Below, in pieces: positions 12,701 through 20,928 of a DNA stretch of 64,000 nt; position 1 is the stretch's first letter, and every line of letters begins with the position of its first letter. Origin of the DNA: Plasmodium coatneyi (taxonomy: Eukaryota > Apicomplexa > Aconoidasida > Haemosporida > Plasmodiidae); assembly GCF_001680005.1 (NCBI RefSeq), contig NC_033567.1, positions 1,240,001 to 1,304,000 on the forward strand, written 5' to 3'. The position numbers were made by a program, and so were the translations under genes. The notes under the pieces are model-generated. The model searched no databases and had not been told where the DNA came from. It saw nothing but the letters and a program-made list of their open reading frames with translations.

Positions 12701-14290
12701 TACATTCTGGTTGGTACCTGCAGCCTGACCTTTCAAAAGGATAGATTCTTCACTAGCCGCACCGTAGAGAACTCCCTTATGGTAGTAATCCATGTCCACA
12801 CTATTCAAACTATTCAACTTATTATCCTCTGCGCCTGTTTTCATGAAATTTATGTAGTTCGAGTTCCCCTTATCCGTAAAGTTATTTATCTCCTTAACGA
12901 TATTGCCTTCCATTATTTTCTGTATTTCGCTACATTCTCCCATATTCTTCACATGGTCAAATTCGTTCATACGGATCGGGCTGGCCATGTTGTCTACGCT
13001 GTTCCTGCCGCTCATGCAGCTCATCGCACTCATCCCTGTTACGGTCTCGTAACTCATCGGACCAGCGTCTGTACTCATATCAAAACTACTTCTACCCATG
13101 TTACTTAAATGGTTGTTTGTGAAGGTGTCCCTCATGACCTGCATATTTGAAATGTAATCATTCAGCTTATTTCCACTTACATCGTTCATGTTGTAATAGC
13201 ACATATTTTCAACTTTGGGCGATGTCTCTTCGTTAAAGGGTCTGTCATACATATACGTTGCGGGGTCTGCTTTATTTACCTCGTTCTGCATGTTACTTAA
13301 ACTGGTGGGCACATTCTCATTAGTAGCATATTCTACATTTTGCCCCTCTGTCATACTTCTATTACTTCCGCTGTTTTCACTACATCCCCTATTTCCACTG
13401 CTTCCTGCGCTCATTTCATACACACCTTGTTCACAACTCTGGGCCGTTCGTCCAATTAGAACATTTTCAACCGGCTGTGTGGCCATGCTGCCCTCCACAG
13501 TGCTCCTCTCGTTGCTATTCGCACTGTTCGTCGAGGCATATGTGTTACGATTCTCCTCACACGAGAACATGTTTGCCATTTGCTGCGTACCATCCTGGTT
13601 CATCTTAAAATTTTCTTTACCCTGAATATTATACATGTTTAATAACTCCCCAGGTTCATTAGTGGTGTAGAGGTACTTCCGTTCTTGCTCTCTTTCACTG
13701 GGCATATTATAATTTGTTAAATTTTCATTCCCTTTCAGTTCCTTATAGTCCTCCAGGTGCATGTTATTATGCGCTCCATCTGGTGGGGTGGATAAAATGT
13801 CATGTGGCAATTCTGCACCCTTCTCATAACCCCACTTCATGGGTACCATTCCATTTCCGTTGTACTCATTTTGGAACTGTATAGGGTCGAAGGAGTTATT
13901 CAAATTTGATGTGCTAGCACTGATGTTTTTCTCTGAAAGTTCTTGGTTGGTATATTTCCCTTGGGCGTCTTCGTTTTCCTCATATGACATCATGTAATTT
14001 TCTATTGCTTCACCTTCCCTGTCTCCATTATCGTCTTTGCTCTCCGCATCGCCATTACTGCTTTCACTGCTTTCACTGATGTTGTCACTGTTGTCACTAA
14101 TGCTGTTGTTACTTCCGTTGTTACTTCTGTTGTTACTTCTGTTGCTACTGCCGTTGCTACTTCCGCTGCTACTGCCCGTATGGCTCTCTGTGGCACTGCC
14201 ACTGCTGCTGTTGGAGCTTACTGTTGTTTCATCAAAGTTTTCATTATATACGCAATATGCATTCTCATGTTGTTTTTGCTCTACGTCCAT
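3716..14290 (-). CDS. Giant (3524-residue) protein with tandem Cys4 zinc modules, AT-hook-like and RG-rich motifs
   Basis: A single uninterrupted exon. Most of the protein is Asn/Ser/Met/Gly-rich low complexity typical of Plasmodium nuclear regulators. Four C-x2-C...C-x-C-G modules lie at about residues 1637-2132: CSNC 1637/CLCG 1945, CTRC 1982/CECG 2006, CDEC 2036/CKCG 2060 and CNSC 2089/CECG 2113. Modules 2-4 share C-x2-C-x20-C-x-C-G followed by a Trp about 10 residues on. Basic AT-hook-like patches occur near residues 850 (KRGPRKR), 1365 (RRRGRCKK), 1445 (RGGRKKGS), 2350 (RGRRKPRGPR) and 2453 (KKPGRPP), with an RG-rich stretch near 2290-2315. There is no signal peptide or membrane segment. 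I infer a nuclear DNA/chromatin-binding protein. I do not recognise a named family, and no AP2 domain is evident. The start is the first Met, just after Ser/Asn-rich antisense repeats begin. The next gene upstream is more than 6 kb away. Confidence 0.9.
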   Translation of the reverse strand: MDVEQKQHENAYCVYNENFDETTVSSNSSSGSATESHTGSSSGSSNGSSNRSNNRSNNGSNNSISDNSDNISESSESSNGDAESKDDNGDREGEAIENYMMSYEENEDAQGKYTNQELSEKNISASTSNLNNSFDPIQFQNEYNGNGMVPMKWGYEKGAELPHDILSTPPDGAHNNMHLEDYKELKGNENLTNYNMPSEREQERKYLYTTNEPGELLNMYNIQGKENFKMNQDGTQQMANMFSCEENRNTYASTNSANSNERSTVEGSMATQPVENVLIGRTAQSCEQGVYEMSAGSSGNRGCSENSGSNRSMTEGQNVEYATNENVPTSLSNMQNEVNKADPATYMYDRPFNEETSPKVENMCYYNMNDVSGNKLNDYISNMQVMRDTFTNNHLSNMGRSSFDMSTDAGPMSYETVTGMSAMSCMSGRNSVDNMASPIRMNEFDHVKNMGECSEIQKIMEGNIVKEINNFTDKGNSNYINFMKTGAEDNKLNSLNSVDMDYYHKGVLYGAASEESILLKGQAAGTNQNVLCNANGVNMGNTMNETHSVNSTSNLSNVNGVGSMCTVNGGNGLSGISTLNTANSLSTMSSMSALSNMSALSSMSALSSMSALSNMSGMNSINAFSGINRQNDTMPISNMNSINEDGMNLHTNRIENNVQKEDLYLMTQGEASKNTTGINEEIENAPIVYNENFTPQGMAEKNYPYQGQTFHAAELSKQYSQVDSGNAMNIQGQDKNESAGNGFIYPVHNKESINNSNTNVYLDNRYNAPVGGNNLNYVANKNMENGHSANNLLYQASDYYHKNFPHSEDPKNVSAYRSAENLNISNSVGQTDRGPNCNMNNIEQNLASNEKRSYKRGPRKRNTPVENNAQLASSIPCDNSNAVNGENNLGTKNVNIDGGNIKLAQMNISEELNKFNLSMNSNFTDIKEKDELYKTVLFFDKKNEKMIKVKDPLKRKRRLKKNANEENENPDQCQHQEGNTGKSLVSHEQNENWKPISMNNAEPVGTNNCTNGGSAMQEQSIHNLSHNKSMSGIFTSQNKEVIYTPVMRDGQENSNFVMGHSATYRDGTRENIMNGNGVDYQRHGAGNYKIVRSLSGENISSEGVMCFPADGNSTAEYTAQWHATKGAFDRSYKKLRMNEHTHVPSINTGFNGASNNNESKLFRSHSFSSFPNQNPEGVKCMISGAYNNNSYTDNPISGSPFQVQCNKIYDQLNEANRATYSDAVQIGTGEFFAKRDDIFKKGAFSCDPMGTMKNNHGNGNLNGSGINNVEPTSCVMNKGNENISGTYYTSNNHGMANQFSSYGKFLKDELSGTFEGNMKVKVEQNPNGMNNGIVSDNGVNNIGGSVGNDPSSSNIICGMDGTGEKKYVRRRGRCKKDKGEQDDNTIQDGEAVSEIPRKRRTYKLKNKNGTSGRGVENDEAGDMYVGMPDAENMPLENEPIRLKRGGRKKGSIKKGFILVKQEGNNECVGENNFHSNVIRICKNEMPYGMVNNSIPSEEPFGVVDHSMDGLTANGVNIKLEGTHEDADSAFCSAGVINDAIADVNTEVNVEIDFKSKRKPKRSVNLFIAQKSKSETALERKIKSRICLEDYYKKNKEIYHGIDPLMSINVVNLPSIEDESFSDNLTVLFKKKKKNLICSNCLYAFKIQISGRNEFVQVAATGGEEAGGDGPQMDAPNCAQNDQQGGPQSDVENDPQSDAENDPQSDVENDPQSDAENDPQSDAENDQQSDTQNDQQNDPPNDPQSDAENDTQSDAENDPQSDAENDPQSDVENDPQSDAENDTQSDAQIDLQSDPPNDPQSDTQNVPQNDPQSDTQNELKIEPQWSTQNDSINNNESDKRNDEESANTDMMDPCSQANQSSEENGEADVESSASEENQMNPPESDNPETDETVEAKNTIHVKEELEENSEIIEKIKSEKYLKISMYKELVEKNALVENYCMITFYCLCGYFKCIKEDNEWKQITNCHFDEKDKRKPKAPNVFCTRCKELLVTNRFLDKDKTKIIMICECGSRNYDRTDLFWSRRGNIKQRKAPQILCDECNSKMWVHTWLDDIGSKVKLLCKCGFKNFLKKNNSWVRSPRWKKPVPLIICNSCQQKMYMSQWLNNDGTKVKMKCECGWKTLIKEGNTWVRSEWSKKLLCLRLVKNPELLQKKYNIHPHKKIKSDEEELSDRNSQNGLSPMRDGIFPTFSPREMTINHHGAITNEMYNPNNLGNRQVGETNGALNQMRSSDSFMVSEATEGLLLGDDNYIIKNGNRPVEDGPNDTMFVWGVENGTTRGQVIPYEDVLLRKKRGACSPRGGRGRGSRGRGSRGGRSVGRGNILSGNHVNGNHVGVPTDGGDMCLRGNAVNNIRGRRKPRGPRSYVNGRKRGQNVSFAENRDYHIASTETADDASHSYNNVLNLNGSMNKAVVGDSYITNNYGQVKREGDMDLNKMTPCTDGDAKKMNPNNGQKKKPGRPPLNKQDKKVKKTTAREKLNNTENASMANTMTAVTAGASVATTTAAMTTDATTSTTVACTRMYGESSPASQIHQIHQTNDDIIMDNMIKKKGSVIIDSIIKHPDNSLNGNSEKLPNCNTINNPAAVDIYGEKYPNGEGKPTSNGGKMYYENPYYYGNGYYDKGYFNQPVVSQFGENNNGNRSSSNDKSGSNDPVSINNMYGACHHQNKEYPVNYNINATTNPMTNKKFADNKGSGDALPMNINFDKKKLIVENMKKLNVNISENDMNALLENVDENVLMDTLLGKFVDKTVMENRKMDESDMNMNENYAIPLRGNSGFTNSSYSSNEFNQSEFSSNEIYRDNNMCSYDNYAGKMFANGGYQNGLYQGGVNQGAVPQNEVHQNGLHQSGSPPSGFYQGMIQHPFSKNASAVGAPTESNPISKDNMNYVVMENKDGKKEIERKNINMINVQSGADNNFNAHMTERNGHHVEDSMNRKVRSQSMTNNIMAFKNVSRKNSMNNGPCGNDYLSSNFAYSNELMGKKDKYNMEVNLNLGEHINVKNIPTGCELRSGVSNSMGGNIARNLDPPGFENGIYDNDPNGGNIVNGNSSGEHVSGAKNDGLLNMCNLNENLQYFSNEFKAALAHVLSDKASDAQKENFQNYLKNLASNFCNMANKEDHLTSEKQQGYNNSALSCEDESRYLKDNKMENNNALKDLLLPILANEEENATPLKNNFCSEYNLYENMLSMPKMDEKMKNEEMTVTPSYKAQMNDMSQDKNNMSDILCGYNFNSDSDEKACTHERKYKINDFITVCTNCNEYLNSNMDCKIVSPSSSDSSSNNSSEQKLNAHHEDFLLRNSELKNYENFSSAKEDRKDYHGGSPNSVMSNAMNGSMNGSMNGSMNGSMNGSMNGSMNGSMNGSMHGSMNGSMHGSMNGSMNSISNNSNNSNNSSSMPIMENVEDMNHLYNQYCDYYVNNTSMEDMQMKNNYLNNLFFQDQNNYSPASDNCTNSQTPPIKSENFYFSEDNNYLSDSTTYMHGNTNANNVVQFKEGTYVENNLNNNNSDANYQEDDYENYINSECNNNSCYNIIHT
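4186..4332 (-). repeat. 12-bp coding tandem repeat (Gly-Ser-Met-Asn)n
   Basis: About 12 copies of a 12-bp unit carrying ATCGAT, encoding Gly-Ser-Met-Asn with occasional Met-His variants, near residues 3320-3368 of the giant protein. Because the unit is a multiple of 3, copy-number change keeps the frame. The opposite strand is also open over the array, which produces a spurious antisense frame. Confidence 0.95.
8820..9255 (-). repeat. 24-bp coding tandem repeat (Asp-Pro-Gln-Ser-Asp-Ala-Glu-Asn)n
   Basis: Imperfect 8-residue units (DPQSDAEN, with T/V/Q substitutions) in the giant protein at about residues 1680-1823. The array sits between the two halves of the first zinc module and makes up roughly half of a 300-residue insertion there. 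Frame is maintained throughout. Confidence 0.95.
12430..12545 (-). repeat. 18-bp coding repeat (Met-Ser-Ala-Leu-Ser-Asn/Ser)n
   Basis: Five to six degenerate 6-residue copies in the giant protein near residues 583-620, visible on the plus strand as repeated CTCATACTGCTNA-type units. Confidence 0.85.
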
Positions 14291-15863
14291 AGTTTTACCT
14301 GTTTTCTAGATTCTACTTTGATTCGTACCACTTTTCCAGATTCTACCTTCCGGCCTTGGATGTGGGCTAAACGAGGATTCTTACGGGATGGTGAGAATAT
14401 GTGGTACTAACATGCCCCCCGCACGTCTCCTGTTTACGTTTCCTTCTTTTCCTTCAGTTAACTTGTAGTTCTTTTTTTCCTTTTTGCTTTTTTCTACCTT
14501 ACCAAACGGTCTTCCTGTTTTATTCTTTTGTTGATTTGTGGTACTGCTGGTGGCAGTACTCCAGATTAGCCGTGTTACTAATTAACAATGTTCCTTTTTT
14601 TTTTTTTTTTTTTTTTTTAATATTTATATAAATAGAGTAAGTACGCATAAAATAAATTAAAAACAAAAAAGGCATTTACAGCCATGTACTACTCTTCTAT
14701 GACACTTGCCAAATGTAGCTACATCATAGAAAATGAATACTAAACAGGTGTTGGGTTTGGAGCATTGGATAATTATCCGCGCATGTAAAAGTTGCCAAAT
14801 AGCGGTCCAATGTACATACGGACTGGTGTTCATAAAAATTTTGAGGCACCAACTGGTAAAATACTTGGTGTACAGGAAAATATTATATTAAAAAGGTTAC
14901 AAATTATTCGTTTGGGTGGCAAAAATTTACGTACATAAATTATACGTACAAAAACTTGAGTGCATATGGAGAAAGGAACGCCGCAAATGGATCAGGCGAA
15001 TGGTTTACGCGTACAGTCCATACGTGCGGTTCACAACTACACTGCGAATTGTACATGCAGATGTACACTTCAAAATGGGTGTTTTTTTTTTTTTTTTTTT
15101 TTCGCTCAAATGTTTGAATACATATGGACGGTACGTAAACAGTTCGAATTTATCGAATTTATACTAACATACGCAAGTTCTTACGTACATAATTATGTAC
15201 ATAATTACATACATTCTTACGTACATTCTTACGCACGCATAGATGAAGCTGATAAAGACCTATACATATGTCAAAATTGGGAATCTATTTAAAGCACCTG
15301 TGCTTGCATATAGATGCGCACGAAATTGGGGGATGATGAAGGGCAAACATATCCAGTGGGTATTGGATTAGGTGAAGGTTACCTTAGGCAACATCGCAGG
15401 GGGCAAGCTGACACGTTCACGCGCCGCACGCTTGCGCCCTGTACGAATATAGGATGCATATAAGTATGCATAAAAAATTACTTACAAAACAAGGAAAATG
15501 AAAACACAAATAATTAACGCTTTCTCTTCGATCTAAATCGAATGCTGCGTATGTATATTTAAAACACATATAAAGGTTCAAAGGGAGCTTAAATTACGAA
15601 TTAACAAAGGAAGCTAATTTTATAAGGCTATATAATGTATACGTACACGTACGTATATATATGCTATGTAAATAATACAAGGGTAAAATAAACTTAGGCG
15701 AGGGTTGTACGCATACATAGTGTGGTATACGCTGATATACCATGCGCACAATATTCACATACCTACATATTGTATATATGTACACATATTATAGCCAAAG
15801 GCGTAATTCAAAAAAATTGCTATATTAATTAAAAACATACATAAAAATTGATGTACAAAGTTG

Positions 15864-16187
15864 AAGAAACATACGGCTTATGCATAACGTTGAAACATAC
15901 GGTTTATGCATAACGTTGAAACATACGGCTTATGCATAACGTTGAAACATACGGCTTATGCATAACGTTGAAACATACGGCTTATGCATAATGTTGAAAC
16001 ATACGGCTTATGCATAACGTTGAAACATACGGCTTATGCATAACGTTGAAACATACGGCTTATGCATAACGTTGAAACATACGGCTTATGCATAACGTTG
16101 AAACATACGGCTTATGCATAACGTTGAAACATACGGCTTATGCATAACGTTGAAACATACGGCTTATGCATAACGTTGAAACATAAT
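15864..16187. repeat. 26-bp minisatellite with a perfect palindrome in each unit
   Basis: Twelve near-identical copies of a 26-bp unit of the form GTTGAAACATACGGCTTATG-CATAAC. The 10-bp palindrome TTATGCATAA recurs every 26 bp from 15878 to 16173. Variation is limited to single bases (a C/T in copy 2, a terminal C/T in one copy). There are no unique spacers, so this is a tandem array. Confidence 0.97.
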
Positions 16188-19100
16188 GTTTAGATACATG
16201 AAGCTGAAGGTTCCTCAACACCTGCAGATGTACATGGCTTCAATTGGAAAAATAAAAATTTGTGAAATAAAAATGCAAAATATGTTTGCCAATTTTTTTT
16301 TTTTTCTTTTTTTTTTATTTGCTTATCGTTGTAACATCAATTTATGTAGCTATAAATATTTCCTCTTGGATTCATACCCTGTAAAATTTCACCCGAAGGA
16401 GTACGTGTACCCGATTTTTTTTTTTATGTCGCTGCTTTTTTTGCGTTCAAAAATAGGCGCACGCAGTGCATAGCGAATTATGTGCATAATATATAATATG
16501 CTCACGTACTTGTACGCATATGTACCTATCTTTGCACAAATGGCATATACACAGGGAAATGTAAAAAGAAAATGATGACGAGTCCCTGAAGTGTAAAATT
16601 CACAAATGAGAGTGACACAGTGTAACACTTTAGCTGATTAATGATTTGGGGGGTTGGCAAATTTAAAAAAAAATGCAAGAAAAGTACCACACAACGAAAA
16701 GGTACGCGAATGTTTGTGTACATGTATACACGTACACTCATATGGTAACGGGAAGGTGAAAGGCATAATAATATTCTTATCAAAAAGGTCACATAAGAAA
16801 TGTTCACATTTTAAAAAATAGTTAAAAACTTTTATTTTTAACAAATATGTGTTGCAAGTAAATAATAAATTCTTCCAGTTTACGTCGTTTAATGTGAAAA
16901 AAGGTAATGTATATATTTCGAATTATGACGGTGTGGGTTCGTATGTCATACATGTGTGCAAATAGTTTTATATATAAATTGTGCATTAACATAATACACA
17001 TGAGCACGGTGTACGCACATTTTTTGCAGTTCTTTGTGCTACTATCACGGGGCGTTGTTTTTTTTATTTTATTATTTTTTTCTTACTTTGTATCCCTTTT
17101 TTTTGAGTTGTTGAAAAATGTAGAAAAGGGTATGTAGCAAAGAAAGGTAGGAGCAAAATATACATGTGTAATGCGAAGGTGAGGATTGGGTGATAGTCCC
17201 AGTTGAGCAGCTTAGATGTACATTTTTAGGTGTGCTTCAAATGCACATTAAAGTAAAGGCCCCAAATGACTTCTGCACCCTGCACCTAGCTCCTAAACTC
17301 GCAGGGGTTATATTTTTGCACACATGGGTTAAGCACGCAAACGTATTATATAAACATAGCTCAACTGTTTTCTAAACATTTAAGTGAACACCTCGACTAC
17401 AAAGGGAGTTTACCTTGAAAATGATTTACAACACATATACCTTTTTTTTTTTTTTTTTTCACATTTTCAAAAAAGGTTTTTTCTTAAATGGGAAAGTTGT
17501 GTAAAATGCAGATACATACGTGGCGCAAGCCTAAACTGTGTAAATATTTATTTATTAGTAGTCCAGGTATTATGCATATATTTTCTAAGTGAATATTTAC
17601 AAATTAAAGCTTTATACATTTTACATTATAAAAAGAGAATCTCTCCCGTTACAGTTACACACACTAGCACCCTATATATTTAAGTGCATTCCTAACATTC
17701 CGCTTGAGTGAAAAATCTCGAAAAATGAGAAAATAGTTAACTACCCTCGGTTGGGTAAGCGAGGGGGTCACCGAAGTGAAGCTCTCCCGACCTCCTTATG
17801 CGTCACAAAGGGGCATATAAAAAATGTAGCCAAGTAGGGTCAATTATTCACACAGCACGTAACGCTTATTAGTAGGTCCATACGTGAACACGTTTGCACA
17901 CCTGTGCTGATGACAGCGAATGAATGTGCATTGCCTGATCAGGGTATGTGATGTAGAAAATGTAGCTCTCGTTGATATGGGTCCCTCCTATGGTTAAGAC
18001 AACACCTCACTTCATCTTACATATAAAACTACTATCCTAAGTATAAACTTAGTTTTAGTTCTAAATGGCGAACGGTACAAATAAAATAGTGTAAAACTAA
18101 GTAAAAAGGGTTATCTATCCAAGGCTTCAAAACAAGCCACCAACTTAGTAAACCTTCCTCCCCAGTTCATCCCATTTGACCCATAGAAAAAAGCAGCGTA
18201 ATGCATCGAAAAGGGGAATTCATAAAATTACAACGATGGGGGAGGTATATGTTATAAGCCAAAGCAAAGTACATAATAAGTAGCCGGTCCCTTTCTGGAG
18301 ACAATTGTTCCATGTATAAATGTTTTTGTGCCACAGGTGAGGTTTACATGTATAGCGAGAAAAAATTCGCTAACGATGTGTTTCTACACCTCCTTAAAGG
18401 GGGGTAAAAATTCTTTGGTACTCAACAGTCATAGGAAGGCAATAGGTATAAACGTAAGTCAACAACACCATTGTAGCATGTGTTACATTTATACACACAC
18501 CCGATCCTTTTCCGTACATATTAATTTTGAGCAAGTGCCCATATTTACCAAATGAACTGCTATGTGTGCCCTTTATCTTCAAAGCTAGCTATTTGTCCCT
18601 GTAACAAAAGCAACGTTTTCACTACATGACGAACGGCGCACATATCATACAAGAACTTACCAATAACGAATTAAGGTAGGTTTTCTTGTCCCCATTTTTT
18701 TTTCTTCTTAACCTCCTCTACTTATTGTCGCATTTGTCTATGCATGTGTTGGCAGTGTTTCTACCAATATGCCATTTTCGAACTACCTCCCCGTTCACAT
18801 GTTAAAACAGAAGCACACGTGCTTCATCTTGTAGTTTACGCAACTTATTTGTTACTTTTGCTGTGGGTGATTTCGCGCTAGCTTACGCCTCTAACGTGGC
18901 AGCAGAATCGGCAACTTCCTTGGGACTAGTGCTTACGCGTTTGTAGGTACACAAATGCATACATAAATACGTACACACACATGGATATTTATATTTTTGT
19001 AACCTCCTTACCAAGGTTAAAGGAATAGTTCAAAATTATCACACTTTTGTGACAAATAAAAGAAGCCCCTAAGAATGGTCCACAAGTACGTATCATCCGC

Positions 19101-20083
19101 GTGCCACTATACGGAAAGGCTAATAGAACAATATGCATATGGTATGCCAACATGTAAGAAGTCCCACCTTGGGATGTATTTACTCGAACACAAGCAGCTA
19201 TTCCTAAGTGTTACAAAAAGTGGGGGATACGAGCATTTTGTAGTAGGAATAAATTACCACGCAGATGGCTGTTTAATGTTAAAATCCTTGCGTTTGTGTT
19301 TCTTCCCCCCAACTGCTGTGAGTCGTACAAAAGCTGAAGCTAACTCTAATGGCGGATTTAACTCTCTTAGCTTTCTTAGCCTTCGCGGTTTTCTTATTGT
19401 TTCCTAATTTCCACCCTCCGCCAAGCGTACACCCGTGTGCGCCCGCACACGTTCTGTAAGGAGTTCCTTAAAAGGAGCCTCAGCAGTAAAAAGTGAGCAC
19501 ACCATAAAGAAGGTTAAAGGAGGTTATCTCTTCTGCCTACCTCACTGAGAAATAATTTTAAAGTAAGAAAAAGGAAACCCTTTTTACGTTAAAAATTTAG
19601 CAAAAGAAATATATATATATTTAATGCATACTGAAACCCCCTTCTGACGAAATAACGTCTACCACGACGCCTACACTTGTTCTACCTTATTCGCACGTCG
19701 TTTGAACAAGCAACAGCATAAGCCAAAAGGTAAACCTTTCCTTGGAGATCGTTCCAAGTGAATCACTAAATTAACAGTTTTCTATTCCATTTAGTCGCTT
19801 TCATAATAATTTTTTCGCTAGTGTTTTTTAAAAAAAAAAAGAAAAAAAAAAACTATGTACGGTTCAACAATGATCTTTAAATGTTTATAGGCGTTTTTTT
19901 TAAATTTATCTTTCATATAAATATTGAATAATTAAAAAAAAAAAAAGTAGACGCATGGAAATAATTTTAAGAAATTGCATGTATTGACATATACACACGC
20001 GTTCGTTTTATTAATAATTTTCTTTTACACATTTTGAATGCATTCGTTCTCTATTGCTGCGTGTATTGAAATATAAATACACT

Positions 20084-20180
20084 CACGTATGCATATATAC
20101 ACGTGTATATATGCATACGTACGCATATGTATATATACACACATATATATATACATACGTACATGCATATGCATGCGCAT
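20084..20180. repeat. 97-bp perfect alternating purine-pyrimidine tract
   Basis: Every base from 20084 to 20180 alternates pyrimidine-purine without a break, mixing TA, CA/TG and CG steps. It is bounded by TC on the left and TC on the right. It lies about 0.38 kb beyond the H2B.Z stop codon. Such tracts can adopt Z-form DNA or extrude cruciforms; this is a property of the sequence, not proof of function. Confidence 0.95.
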
Positions 20181-20556
20181 CAGGAGTTAAAAATGCAGTT
20201 AAATTCAAAATAGTTAAGGCGTGTTTTGTTTTAAAAAACAGGTTCACTAGTTCCACAATTGTTGAAAAGTTGCTAAAATTGCAAAATGCATGGTCAAATA
20301 TATATGCCATATTTTTTGAAGACTTTTTTTTTTTCTTCTTTTTTTTTTTGTTAATGCGTAAAAGTAGAGTAGTGTGTCCGTTGGTAATATCCATTTTTTA
20401 TAATGCCATAAAACTTTTCATACGGGGGGTATTTTATAAAGGCGTGCTTATGCAGCTATATATGTGGACCAGCAACTACAATACGCAGCCAGGGGTGGGG
20501 GATATATATACGGTTGTATTCCCCATGATGTTTGAGAAACAATTACTGCATTATAT

Positions 20557-20928
20557 CTATGCACCACTGGTGGTGTACTTTGTTACGGCTTTGGTTCCTT
20601 CAGAGACGGCGTGTTTTGACAATTCTCCAGGTAAAAGTAATCTAACGGCTGTTTGAATTTCACGTGATGACAAGGTTCTCTTTTTATTATAACGAATTAG
20701 TCTAGTTGCTTCGGTAACCAATCTGTCAAAAATATCATTAATGAAAGAATTCATAATATTCATGCTTTTTTTTGTCACACCAGTTTCTGGATGCACTTGT
20801 TTTAAAACTTTAAAAATGTAAAGTGAAAATGACTCTGTTCTTCTTTTTCTCTTATGCCTTGGTCCCAAAGTTTTTCCTGCAGTTTTCTTTGCAGCTTGGG
20901 ATTTTTGCGCTGGTCCTTTTCCTGACAT
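20557..20928 (-). CDS. Histone H2B variant H2B.Z
   Basis: A complete intronless 123-residue histone H2B. The N-terminal tail is short and lysine-rich (MSGKGPAQK, KKTAGK). The histone fold covers about residues 30-120 and includes the H2B hallmarks 'LYIFKVLKQVHPETG', 'MNIMNSFINDIFDR' and 'LSSREIQTAVRLLLPGELSKHA', ending 'VTKYTTSGA'. The 123-residue length and 'SGKGPAQKSQAAKK' tail match the apicomplexan variant rather than canonical H2B, which has a different tail. In P. falciparum H2B.Z pairs with H2A.Z in double-variant nucleosomes at AT-rich promoters. The gene stands alone, with about 2.7 kb of upstream non-coding sequence. Confidence is near certain for H2B and high for the variant. Confidence 0.95.
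   Translation of the reverse strand: MSGKGPAQKSQAAKKTAGKTLGPRHKRKRRTESFSLYIFKVLKQVHPETGVTKKSMNIMNSFINDIFDRLVTEATRLIRYNKKRTLSSREIQTAVRLLLPGELSKHAVSEGTKAVTKYTTSGA

Larger units (their letters stand above)
14291..20556. other. 6.3-kb gene-poor region upstream of the giant gene
   Basis: No coding sequence could be supported. Open frames at 14916-15292, 16186-16473, 18328-18555 and 19075-19407 are short, without domains, and often dominated by homopolymers. The region contains a 26-bp minisatellite (about 15.86-16.19 kb), a GC-richer stretch at about 17.7-19.5 kb without an interpretable gene, and an alternating purine-pyrimidine tract at 20084-20180. It should include the promoter and 5' UTR of the giant gene at the left and the H2B.Z 3' UTR at the right. 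Confidence 0.6.

Noticed and set aside
15864..16187. CRISPR-like direct repeats at regular spacing
   Set aside because: Copies are contiguous with no unique spacers and the genome is eukaryotic; it is a minisatellite.
17890..17950. Possible box C/D snoRNA (a CTGATGA-like box followed by CTGA)
   Set aside because: The first base of the C box does not fit, the boxes are only about 22 bases apart, and no terminal stem was seen.
20054..20656. Plus-strand frame of 200 residues overlapping H2B.Z
   Set aside because: It runs through the alternating tract and homopolymers and ends antisense to H2B.Z; no domain.
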